Below, piece by piece: positions 1 through 7,474 of a stretch of DNA of 64,000 nucleotides; the first letter of the stretch is position 1, and every line of letters starts with the position of its first letter. Source of the stretch: Actinomycetota bacterium. Lineage in GTDB: Bacteria; Actinomycetota; Geothermincolia; Geothermincolales; RBG-13-55-18. The position numbers and the translations under genes are program-made. The notes beneath the pieces are model-generated. The model had not been told where the DNA came from, did not search any database, and saw only the letters and a list, made by a program, of their open reading frames with translations. The stretch is from contig JACIXD010000009.1 in NCBI GenBank assembly GCA_014360645.1, forward strand, positions 1 through 64,000, written 5' to 3'.

Positions 1-129
1 ACCGCCTGCCCCTGGTGCGTGCGCGCCTTCCGGGACGCCGCGCAGGAATGCGGCGCCGACCTGCCCGTCTACGACCTCATCGACCTGGTGGCCCTGTCCG
101 CAGGGATCAAGGTGCCGGCGGGGACTTGA
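1..129 (+). CDS. (Fe-S)-binding protein, HdrD/GlcF-like, C-terminal fragment
   Basis: Reading frame 1 is open from the first base to a TGA at 127-129, so only the last 42 residues are in the window. The fragment contains TACPWCVRAFRDA followed by an L-x-D-L-x-x-L segment. This is the usual ending of the second cysteine-rich (CCG) domain in heterodisulfide-reductase-D-like and glycolate-oxidase-F-like iron-sulfur proteins. Such subunits pass electrons between a flavoprotein and a quinone or another carrier. The FAD-binding oxidoreductase starting 14 bases later is the standard partner, which supports the call. The rest of the protein lies upstream of the window, so cluster number and domain order cannot be judged. 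Confidence 0.72.
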   Translation, partial: TACPWCVRAFRDAAQECGADLPVYDLIDLVALSAGIKVPAGT

Positions 130-142
130 GGAGGGATGGGAG

Positions 143-1822
143 ATGAGCGAGACCGGGACCCTTACCTTCAAGACCATAAGCGAGGAGGCCTACCGCGCCC
201 TCGAGGAGGCGGTGGGGCCGGAGAACGTCTCCCGGGAGCCCGGGGTGCTGGACGGCTACGCCTGGCAGCCCACCATCAACGACGACCCCGCCAAATGGGT
301 GAAGCGCCCCGTGGCGGTGGTGCTTCCCGCCTCCACCGAGGAGGTGCAGGCGGTGGTGCGGGCCTGCAACCGGCACGGCCTCAGGTTCAAGGCCTTCTCC
401 ACCGGCTGGGGCGTCTATTCCGGCCCCACCTACGACAACGTGGTGCAGGTGGACCTGCGCCGCATGAACCGCATCCTGGAGATCGACGAGAAGAACATGT
501 ACGCCGTGGTGGAGCCCTACGTGTGCGGCGCCCAGCTCCAGGCCGAGGCCATGAAACTGGGCCTCAACGCCCATATCATCGGGGCGGGGCCCGCCTGCTC
601 CCCCCTGGCCAGCGCCACCTCGGGATGGGGCGTGGGCTGGGACGGGGTCTACATGAGCTACGGCCACCGCAACCTGCTGGGCGCGGAGTGGGTGCTCCCC
701 GACGGCGAGGTGCTGCACGTGGGGTCCATAGACTCCGGCCTGGGATGGTTCAATCCCGACGGCCCCGGTCCCTCTCTGCGGGGGATCATGCGCGGCTCCG
801 CGGGCGCCCTTTCCGGTCTGGGTATCTTTACCAAGTGCGCCCTCAAGCTCTACAACTGGCCGGGGCCGCCGCAGATGAAGAGCGAGGGCGTCCTGCTCGA
901 CAACCAGACGGAACCGCCGGAGATCCTCAGGTTCCATCTCTGTTTCTTCCCCGACCGCGCCAGCCTGGACGACGCGGTCTATGCCATGGGCGAGGAAGAG
1001 CTCCCCTACCTCTTCACCCGCACCGCCGTCGCCGCCTATATCAACACCTTCGCCCCCCACCTCCTGCAGCGCATCGCGAAGACCGTTTCCCTGCGGGCGC
1101 TCATCGGCCGGACCCTGAAATGGAACTGCACCGTGGTGCTGGTGGGGGACTCGGAGGACGAGATCGCCTACAGGGACAGGGTGCTCAAGGAGATCGTCGC
1201 GAAGAACGGGGGGCTCTGCATGGAGGCCACGCAGGCCAGGGTCATCGGGCCCATGATGATCATGAACTTCCTACGGGTGAGCGCCATCCCCATGGTCTTC
1301 CGCGCCGGCGGCCTCTTCAGCACCGCCCTGGCCAGGAACGAGGCGTGGAAGACCCAGATGGACTGGGCGGAGACGGGAGAGGCCATCAAGCAGAAGTGGA
1401 TCGACCGGGGCTGCATCCTGGACGACCTCGCGGACAACCCCTTCATGGCCCTCTACGAGAACAACTGCTGGGGACATTGTGAGGAGATCTTCCAGTACAA
1501 CGCGCGGGACCCCAAGCACCTGGCGGCGCTGGAGCCCATGTTCGTGGAGTTCTCCGTGGCCGCCATGGAGATGTTCATGGAGCCCCTCTCCGTCACCGAC
1601 GCCCGCCTGCGCGAGATCATCAGCCCCATGATGGGACACTACAACGCCTGGCAGAAAAAGATATCCCATACCCTCGACGCCAACCGCGCCGCGGATACCG
1701 GCATGTACTGCGACGAGGTGGATTTCGACCTGAGCAAGGTGGACCCGGAGGTTAGGGAAAGGCTGGAGCGCCTGGTCAGGGAGCTCACCTGGAAGGAGGA
1801 CGGACCGCCCGGGAAGGCTTGA
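143..1822 (+). CDS. FAD-binding oxidoreductase, PCMH type (GlcD / vanillyl-alcohol-oxidase-like)
   Basis: The product is 559 residues long. The N-terminal half has a PCMH-type FAD-binding fold: residues about 60-210 include the VLPASTEEVQAVVRACN strand-helix and the FSTGWG and SATSGWGVGWDG loops that normally hold the flavin pyrophosphate. The C-terminal half has the size of a substrate-capping domain of the 4-cresol dehydrogenase / vanillyl alcohol oxidase class, longer than a plain D-lactate or glycolate dehydrogenase. The start is set by GGAGGGATGGGAG just upstream and the short gap to the preceding (Fe-S) gene. It probably oxidises a hydroxy acid or phenolic or alcoholic substrate and hands electrons to that iron-sulfur subunit. 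The substrate cannot be deduced. No signal peptide is visible, so the location is cytoplasmic. Confidence 0.8.
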   Translation: MSETGTLTFKTISEEAYRALEEAVGPENVSREPGVLDGYAWQPTINDDPAKWVKRPVAVVLPASTEEVQAVVRACNRHGLRFKAFSTGWGVYSGPTYDNVVQVDLRRMNRILEIDEKNMYAVVEPYVCGAQLQAEAMKLGLNAHIIGAGPACSPLASATSGWGVGWDGVYMSYGHRNLLGAEWVLPDGEVLHVGSIDSGLGWFNPDGPGPSLRGIMRGSAGALSGLGIFTKCALKLYNWPGPPQMKSEGVLLDNQTEPPEILRFHLCFFPDRASLDDAVYAMGEEELPYLFTRTAVAAYINTFAPHLLQRIAKTVSLRALIGRTLKWNCTVVLVGDSEDEIAYRDRVLKEIVAKNGGLCMEATQARVIGPMMIMNFLRVSAIPMVFRAGGLFSTALARNEAWKTQMDWAETGEAIKQKWIDRGCILDDLADNPFMALYENNCWGHCEEIFQYNARDPKHLAALEPMFVEFSVAAMEMFMEPLSVTDARLREIISPMMGHYNAWQKKISHTLDANRAADTGMYCDEVDFDLSKVDPEVRERLERLVRELTWKEDGPPGKA

Positions 1823-1944
1823 CCGGGGCAGAACCGGAACCACGCCCGCACAGGGGGAGGCCCCGGCGTGCCACGCGCCGGGGCGAGCGTAAGCAGCGCG
1901 CACAATGAGAGGTGCACGTCTGGCTGGAAAGGGGTGGATGGAAG

Positions 1945-3432
1945 ATGGAGAAATGGGACGTTGTGGTGGTGGGCGGAGGCCCGGGGGGCTCATACGCCGC
2001 CAAGACCGCGGCCGAGGCGGGCCTGAAGACCGTCTTCTTCGAACGCGGGCGCAGGCCGGGAGACAAGAACTCCTCCGGCTGCGGGCTGGGTCAGAGATGG
2101 TGGCGTGACTACCCCGAGCTCATGGAGGAGCTACAGAAACTCCCCTCGGTGCGCAAGGTGGAGATGGTGGTGATCAACCTCATCGACGAGCACGACCGCC
2201 TGCGTTACCGCTGCGGAACCACCGGGTCCGACCTCTGCGCCAACCGCTGGCCCCACGGCATGGACGGCATCAGCATCTACCGCAGGGACCTGGACCCCTT
2301 CCTCGCCGACCTGGCGGTGAAAGCGGGGGCAGAGCTGCGCACTTCCACCCTCGTCTCCGACGTGATCTTGGAGAACGGCCAGGTGCGCGGGGTGAAGACG
2401 GAGAGGGGGGAGCCCATACTGGCGGACGTGGTCATCGCCGCCGACGGGGCCATGTCCACCATGGCCAAGAAGGCGGGGATGCGCAAGCGCTGGGGCGGAG
2501 GCTGCACCCTGGTCCCCCAGCTCGACTTCGGCTGCAACGAGGACAAGATGGACGACATCATCGGCAACGCCGAGTGGTGCTGGTTCGGGCCCCTCTACGG
2601 CACCTACCAGGTGAACTTCCGGGACGGCTTCCATATCGGGGCGGGACAGTGGCTGCGCGACGACTGGGACGAGAAACCCCTGGAGATGATGAAAAAGGTG
2701 GTGAAGATACCCGGCTTCCAGGCCATGTGCCGCGCCATCGAGGCTAAGCCCCGGGAGTACCAGGCACACATGCTGCCCTGGCTGAAGAAGCCGCCCAAGA
2801 CCTACATCGGGGGCATGATGCTTGTGGGAGACGCCGCCGGGTTCCCCTGCCCCCTGGAGGCGGAGGGCATCTGGCACGCCATCACCTCGGGAAAGATAGC
2901 CGCGGAGACCGCCGCCTGGGCCATCTCCAGTGGAGACGCCTCGGAAAAGGCCCTCGCCGAGTACGAGCGGCGCTGGAAGGCCTCCGACCTGGGCAAGGAG
3001 CACGAGTTCGGGCCCGAGTTCGTGGAGCTCTGGAACTCCTCCATCTTCGACCCCAAGCTCATGGCAAGGCAGATCCAGCTTCTACTGGAGTTCTCCATGC
3101 TCCACCCCTTCTCCATCGTCTTCGACTGGGGCGACGCCCATATGGACTGCTTCAACCACCACTTGGAACACCTCCTCGACCTGGCGCCGGAGTTCAGCGA
3201 GTTCGGAAAGACCTACATCGCGCCCCTCGCTCGGGGCATCTGGCCCAAGAACGTCAAGCGCATCCTCCTCTCGATAAAGCCCAGGATACCCGCCCTGCGC
3301 CGTCTCTCGGACGAGAACTTCTTCAAGGTGGTGGCCAGGCTGTCCAGGGGGCTGGCTCCCTACCTGGACCCCAGTATCCGGCAGGACGCGCCGGTTCCCA
3401 GGGAGGTCTTCGAAAAGGGGGTGAGGAGATGA
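1945..3432 (+). CDS. FixC-like / geranylgeranyl-reductase-family FAD-dependent dehydrogenase
   Basis: This 495-residue flavoprotein opens with the Rossmann dinucleotide motif VVVVGGGPGGSYAAKTAAE, followed by an acidic residue at the end of the second strand (VFFERG). A second FAD motif, MMLVGDAAGFPCPLEAEGIWHA, lies near residue 300. Both are characteristic of the FixC / electron-transfer-flavoprotein:quinone oxidoreductase / geranylgeranyl reductase superfamily. The ATG at 1945 is preferred over an upstream ATG because the FAD motif then begins at residue 5, as in the family. Its stop overlaps the start of a small ferredoxin gene by four bases (ATGA), mirroring the fixC-fixX arrangement. The likely role is electron transfer between an acyl-CoA or related oxidation and the quinone pool. 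No fixA/fixB (ETF) genes are in the window. Confidence 0.8.
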   Translation: MEKWDVVVVGGGPGGSYAAKTAAEAGLKTVFFERGRRPGDKNSSGCGLGQRWWRDYPELMEELQKLPSVRKVEMVVINLIDEHDRLRYRCGTTGSDLCANRWPHGMDGISIYRRDLDPFLADLAVKAGAELRTSTLVSDVILENGQVRGVKTERGEPILADVVIAADGAMSTMAKKAGMRKRWGGGCTLVPQLDFGCNEDKMDDIIGNAEWCWFGPLYGTYQVNFRDGFHIGAGQWLRDDWDEKPLEMMKKVVKIPGFQAMCRAIEAKPREYQAHMLPWLKKPPKTYIGGMMLVGDAAGFPCPLEAEGIWHAITSGKIAAETAAWAISSGDASEKALAEYERRWKASDLGKEHEFGPEFVELWNSSIFDPKLMARQIQLLLEFSMLHPFSIVFDWGDAHMDCFNHHLEHLLDLAPEFSEFGKTYIAPLARGIWPKNVKRILLSIKPRIPALRRLSDENFFKVVARLSRGLAPYLDPSIRQDAPVPREVFEKGVRR

Positions 3433-3713
3433 GCCTCGAGGACATCGACTTCTTCGAGCTGGTCAAGCGGGTCGATACCGACAAGATGGGCGACTTCATC
3501 AAATACGACCGCGAGAAATGCAACGGGTGCGGGCTCTGCGCCATGGTGTGTTCCTTCGGCCTCTGGGCCGTGAAGCAGAACAAAGCCAAACTGGCCGTGC
3601 GCTACCAGGAGCTCTGCCTGGAATGCGGCGCCTGCGCCGAGATCTGCGAGCCGGGGGCCATCGATTTCTCCTACCCCGCCGGCGGCACCGGCGTGGTCAT
3701 CGAGTACGGCTAG
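3429..3713 (+). CDS. FixX-like 2[4Fe-4S] ferredoxin
   Basis: This small protein of 94 residues has two cysteine motifs: CNGCGLCAMVC (Cys31, 34, 37, 41) and CLECGACAEIC (Cys63, 66, 69, 73). They can bind two [4Fe-4S] clusters. It overlaps the end of the FixC-like flavoprotein gene by four bases, so the two are almost surely translationally coupled and act as one electron-transfer unit, as FixX does with FixC. It ends in a short beta-rich tail typical of FixX-like ferredoxins. No other electron acceptor gene follows directly. Confidence 0.85.
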   Translation: MSLEDIDFFELVKRVDTDKMGDFIKYDREKCNGCGLCAMVCSFGLWAVKQNKAKLAVRYQELCLECGACAEICEPGAIDFSYPAGGTGVVIEYG

Positions 3714-3818
3714 GCCGCAGGCCTGCACGACGGCAAGCGGCGGGGAGATGGCGGCATCTCGCCGGGTTGGAGCCGTGCTGTGACAGGCGTCGCGCGAGGA
3801 CACGGGCGAGAGGGCAGG

Positions 3819-4772
3819 ATGGGCGAAACGCGGAGTAAGATCGACGTCCACCGCCATGTGGTTTTCCCCCATTACGTGGCGGCCCTGAAAAAGATGGGGA
3901 TCGAGAGCACGGGCGGAAGGCCCTTGCCCTCCTGGGACCCAGAGAGCGAGCTGGCGCTCATGGACAGGTACGGGATCGCCACCTCCCTGCTCTCCGTTTC
4001 CGCTCCCGGCGTCTTCTTCGGGGATGAGGGACATGCAAGGGACCTCGCCCGCGTCTGCAACGAGTCCCTCGCGCAACTGGTGAAGAAGGAGCCGCGCCGT
4101 TTCGGCGCCTTCGCCGTCCTCCCTCTTCCCGACGTCGAGGCATCCCTGGAGGAGCTTGCCCACTCCCTGGACATCCTGGGGCTGGACGGCGTATCCCTGC
4201 TCAGCAGCGTGGACGGGCGCTATATGGGGGACCCCGCATATGACGACCTTTTTGACGAGCTCGATCGCAGGGGCGCGGTGGTCTTCATGCACCCCCATGC
4301 CCCGGACGAGTGCGCGGCGCCCGGGGTGCGCCTTCCCGCATCCCTGTTGGAGTTCGTCTTCGAGACCACGCGGGCGGTGGCCTCGCTGCTCTTCAGCGGC
4401 ACCCTGGAGCGATGCCCGCGGCTGCGCATCATCCTACCCCACGCCGGCGGCACGGTCCCCTACATCGCCTTGAGGCTCTGCCTAGGTCAGTTCTGGCCCG
4501 GACTGCAGGAGAACGTGCCGCGGGGAGTCCTTCACTACCTGCAACGTCTCTACTACGACACCGCCCTCTCGGCGGCGCCCTTCGCGCTGCGTTCCCTGCA
4601 GGAACTCGTGGACGTCTCGCACATCCTCTTCGGGAGCGATTACCCCTTCGCCCCCGAGCTCGCCACCGCGGCCACCATAAGTGGCCTTGAGACATACGAC
4701 GGCTTCGACGCGGAGGCGCTCGAGGCGGTCTTCCGCCGCAACGCCGGGACCCTCTTCCCGCGCCTGCGGTGA
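3819..4772 (+). CDS. Amidohydrolase-2 family metal-dependent hydrolase or decarboxylase
   Basis: The 317-residue protein begins IDVHRHVVFPHYVAALK, the N-terminal HxH metal motif of the amidohydrolase-2 (ACMSD-like) TIM-barrel family. Later landmarks are GAFAVLPLPD, VVFMHPHAP (a second histidine pair), ILPHAGG, and ILFGSDYPF, whose aspartate closes the metal site. Members include 2-amino-3-carboxymuconate semialdehyde decarboxylase, resorcylate decarboxylases and lactone hydrolases, so both hydrolysis and non-oxidative decarboxylation are possible. The ATG at 3819 is chosen over 3780 because a purine-rich GAGAGGGCAGG precedes it and it puts the metal motif near the N terminus. It stands between the FixCX-like pair and the aldehyde oxidoreductase on the same strand, possibly in one operon. 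Confidence 0.75.
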   Translation: MGETRSKIDVHRHVVFPHYVAALKKMGIESTGGRPLPSWDPESELALMDRYGIATSLLSVSAPGVFFGDEGHARDLARVCNESLAQLVKKEPRRFGAFAVLPLPDVEASLEELAHSLDILGLDGVSLLSSVDGRYMGDPAYDDLFDELDRRGAVVFMHPHAPDECAAPGVRLPASLLEFVFETTRAVASLLFSGTLERCPRLRIILPHAGGTVPYIALRLCLGQFWPGLQENVPRGVLHYLQRLYYDTALSAAPFALRSLQELVDVSHILFGSDYPFAPELATAATISGLETYDGFDAEALEAVFRRNAGTLFPRLR

Positions 4773-4906
4773 TGACGATACCGCCTCGCTATCACGGCCA
4801 CGATGGAGGCGGGGGGGAACGTGCCATGGGGCGGCGCGGGCCGGGCCATCCCCCGTCGCGGGGGCGGGGGCTTGTTCCCGATACGCGGCCGGAAGGAGAA
4901 CCGGAC

Positions 4907-6337
4907 ATGCACGGCAACTGGGGCAGACTGCTGGCGGTCGATCTCGACACGGGCGAGACCGCGGACTGGAGCGTGGACGAGAAGCTGTACCGGGATTTCT
5001 TGGGCGGATCCGGACTCGCCGCGCGCCTGTTCTTCGCCCTAGGCGGGCACGCGGCCGATCCCCTCTCCCCCGACAACCCCCTCTTTTTCATGACCGGACC
5101 CCTGTCCGGCGCCGGCCTGCCGGGCGGCTCCCGCCTGGCGGTATGCGCGCGCTCCCCCCTCACGGGGCTGTGGGGGGAATCCAGCATGGGAGGGCGCATC
5201 GCGCCGCAGCTGAAAGGCACGGGATACGACGGTATCGTATTCCGGGGCGCCTCCCGGCGACCGGTCTATCTCTTGCTGACCCATGAGGGGGCCGAGCTGC
5301 GCGACGCCTCCCGCCTCTGGGGCCTGGACACCTTCGAGACCGAGGCGGCCCTGAAGGAAGAGCTGGGAGACGGGAGGGTGGCGGTGGCGAGCATCGGCCC
5401 GGCGGGCGAGAACCTGGTCAGGTTCGCCGGCCTGGTCCACGACCGGGGTAGCCTGGCGGCCCGCTGCGGGCTGGGCGCGGTGATGGGCTCCAAGAAGCTC
5501 AAGGCCGTTGCTCTGCGGGGGAAGCTGAAGTGCCGCCCCGCCGACGGGGACGCCTGCAGAGAAGTGCGCCACCGGGCTCTCGCCAGCATCGCGAGGAGCC
5601 TCTTCGCCGAGGGCCTCCGCCTCTTCGGGACCGCGGGTGGGGTGGACCTCTCCACCGCCATCTGCGACCTCCCGGTCAAGAACTGGCGCAAGGCGCAGTG
5701 GAAGGAGGGGATGGAGAGGCTCTCCGGGGTAAGGATCGCCGACACCATCCTCAGCGCCAGGCATTCCTGCCACGCCTGCCCCATCGCCTGCAAGCGCCGG
5801 GTGGAGATCCGGGAGGGAGAATATGCCATGCGGGAAGTTCCGGGGCCTGAATACGAGGGCGTGGGATCCCTGGGCTTCCTGCTCGGTGTGAGCGACCTTC
5901 ACGCCGTGGCCAAGGCCAACGCCCTCTGCAACTCCTACGGCATGGATGTCATCTCCACCGGGGGCACGCTGGCCTACGCCATAGAGGCCTTCCGAGCCGG
6001 GCTCATAGACGAGGGCGTCACGGGGGGGATATCTCTGAACTGGAACCGTCCGGAACAGCTCATCTCGCTCATCCACGCCACCGCCCGCCGCGAGGGGTTC
6101 GGTGACCGGCTTGCGGAGGGCTGCCGCGCCCTGAGCGAGAGGTACGGTGGACGCGAATACGCCATCCACGTCAAGGGCATGGAATGCCCCATGCATGACC
6201 CCCGCGCCCTGTGGTCCATGGCCTTGAGCTACGCCACTAGCATCCGGGGAGGCTGTCACAACCGGGACACCAACCTCGGCCTGGAGATGGGCATGGACGA
6301 CCTGGAGGAGATCGGCTATCCCCGCACCGAGCCCTAA
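4907..6337 (+). CDS. Aldehyde ferredoxin oxidoreductase, N-terminal part (gene interrupted by in-frame TAA)
   Basis: The start at 4907 follows a strong GGAAGGAGA and gives MHGNWGRLLAVDLDTG, the usual opening of tungsten-containing aldehyde ferredoxin oxidoreductases. The domain-1 sequence (FFMTGPLSGAGLPGGSR, GYDGIVFRGAS) and domain-2 sequence are present. The cluster motif CHACPIACKR supplies Cys288, Cys291 and Cys295. The frame stops at TAA 6335-6337 after 476 residues, whereas family members run to about 600 or more. Sequence in the same frame after the stop continues with the rest of the family (next entry), including the fourth cluster cysteine. As written this piece would lack a full [4Fe-4S] site and the C-terminal domain. 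It may be a pseudogene, a sequencing error or a split gene. Confidence 0.8.
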   Translation: MHGNWGRLLAVDLDTGETADWSVDEKLYRDFLGGSGLAARLFFALGGHAADPLSPDNPLFFMTGPLSGAGLPGGSRLAVCARSPLTGLWGESSMGGRIAPQLKGTGYDGIVFRGASRRPVYLLLTHEGAELRDASRLWGLDTFETEAALKEELGDGRVAVASIGPAGENLVRFAGLVHDRGSLAARCGLGAVMGSKKLKAVALRGKLKCRPADGDACREVRHRALASIARSLFAEGLRLFGTAGGVDLSTAICDLPVKNWRKAQWKEGMERLSGVRIADTILSARHSCHACPIACKRRVEIREGEYAMREVPGPEYEGVGSLGFLLGVSDLHAVAKANALCNSYGMDVISTGGTLAYAIEAFRAGLIDEGVTGGISLNWNRPEQLISLIHATARREGFGDRLAEGCRALSERYGGREYAIHVKGMECPMHDPRALWSMALSYATSIRGGCHNRDTNLGLEMGMDDLEEIGYPRTEP

Positions 6338-6355
6338 CGCCGGGAGGGCAAGGCG

Positions 6356-6982
6356 ATGATGACCATCCATTCCCAGGCCATCGCCTCCATATGCGACGCG
6401 GCGATACTGTGCGTCTTCGCCTGGAAGGGAGCGGGGTCATCCCTGGCCATGATCAGGGACATGATCAACGCCGTAACCGGGTACGGACTGGAGATAGAGG
6501 ACCTCCTGGAGACGGGGAACCGCATCTGGTACATGAAGAGGTCTCTCTGCAACCTGTGCGGGGCGACTCGGGCGGACGACCGGGTACCACGCCGCATCAT
6601 AGAGCCCCACCTGGAGGGCAGCAACTCCGGCTACCTGGGAGCCCTCAACCCCCTGATCAGGGCGAACAACCGGCTCCTGGGCATGGTCAGGAGCAAGAAG
6701 CTGCTGGAGTACATCAAGCTCTTCAACGCCCGGGTCTTGCTGCCGAACACCTACAGGACCGTGAGCGTGGCCGGCAGGCTTCTGCCCCCGCGACTGCGCC
6801 GCGGGCGCGGGGAGGAAGGGGGACATCCATCCACGGCGGGTGTTGACCTCGATTACATGCTCGAGGAGTTCTACCGCCTCCGGGGACTGGACGAGCGCGG
6901 GTTCCCGGGAGCCGGGGTGCTCGAAGCCCTGGGGCTGGAGGAGGTCGCGCGCGCCCTGCACCGCGGGGGGGAGCGCCTCTGA
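6356..6982 (+). CDS. Aldehyde ferredoxin oxidoreductase, C-terminal part (same frame, after the TAA)
   Basis: This frame is the same as that of the upstream fragment; only one TAA plus five sense codons separate them. Its sequence continues the family: a GKA-Q helix just at its start, CDAAILCVFAW (where Cys19, residue 502 of the joined frame, sits where the fourth [4Fe-4S] ligand is expected), MINAVTGYGLEIEDLLETG and, near the end, LDYMLEEFYRLRGLDERG. A GGGAGG lies 12 bases before the ATG at 6356, so re-initiation as a separate polypeptide is conceivable. Independent function is doubtful because the cofactor-binding domains are shared across the break. The family oxidises aldehydes to acids with ferredoxin as acceptor. 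Confidence 0.75.
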   Translation: MMTIHSQAIASICDAAILCVFAWKGAGSSLAMIRDMINAVTGYGLEIEDLLETGNRIWYMKRSLCNLCGATRADDRVPRRIIEPHLEGSNSGYLGALNPLIRANNRLLGMVRSKKLLEYIKLFNARVLLPNTYRTVSVAGRLLPPRLRRGRGEEGGHPSTAGVDLDYMLEEFYRLRGLDERGFPGAGVLEALGLEEVARALHRGGERL

Positions 6983-7474
6983 CCGGGGCGCAGTCCGAAA
7001 GGGATCTCTTCTTTGCGCCACGGGCCTGGCGTCTTTACGCTAAGCCTTTGACCTGCCCGACATCTGCCCCAGAGATAAGGAACGGCGGGGACGCGCATCC
7101 CAGCCACTTGCGCGCCGTTTTCACGGACGATCCTCCACCAACCGAGCTTCGCATGGTAAACTTTGGAAGCTATCATCATACCGCCCCTCCCTTCCGCCAT
7201 GGCACCGCGGGGAGAGCCGGCGGGAGAGGGTCCGTTACCCCAGCACGAGGAGTCACGTCGCAGCCCTATCCCGACACGACAAGCCCTGCCTACGATACCC
7301 CGATGAAGTGACACGCGGCGTCTCCGATGCTAATATACAAGCTGTACCTCTGGTCCCAAGTTCAAGGTATACGGGGGTGGGATCGCTGTTGCGGGATACA
7401 TACAAGACGTGGTTGGGCTTTCCTATCTTTTGCCTGCCGGACATGGGAGAAACTTTGGGAGAACGGAGCGAAGG
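6983..7474. other. Intergenic region, no gene supported
   Basis: These 492 bases separate the broken aldehyde oxidoreductase from the first repeat-protein gene. No open frame has family-like sequence or a good ribosome site. The part from about 7320 is less GC-rich (GCTAATATACAAG) and may carry the promoter of the downstream surface protein, but no convincing -35/-10 pair could be fixed. No riboswitch consensus was recognised. Confidence 0.5.

Noticed and set aside
107-1060. Long open frames antisense to the real genes throughout the window
   Set aside because: In GC-rich DNA the complementary and shifted frames of real genes stay open by codon bias; they lack ribosome sites, family motifs and sensible composition.
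6335-6337. The TAA in the aldehyde oxidoreductase as a recoded (selenocysteine or pyrrolysine) codon
   Set aside because: Recoding uses TGA or TAG, not TAA, and no downstream recoding structure is evident.
6983-7474. Riboswitch or tRNA in the spacer before the first surface protein
   Set aside because: No cloverleaf and no cobalamin, TPP or cyclic-di-GMP consensus segments could be found by eye.
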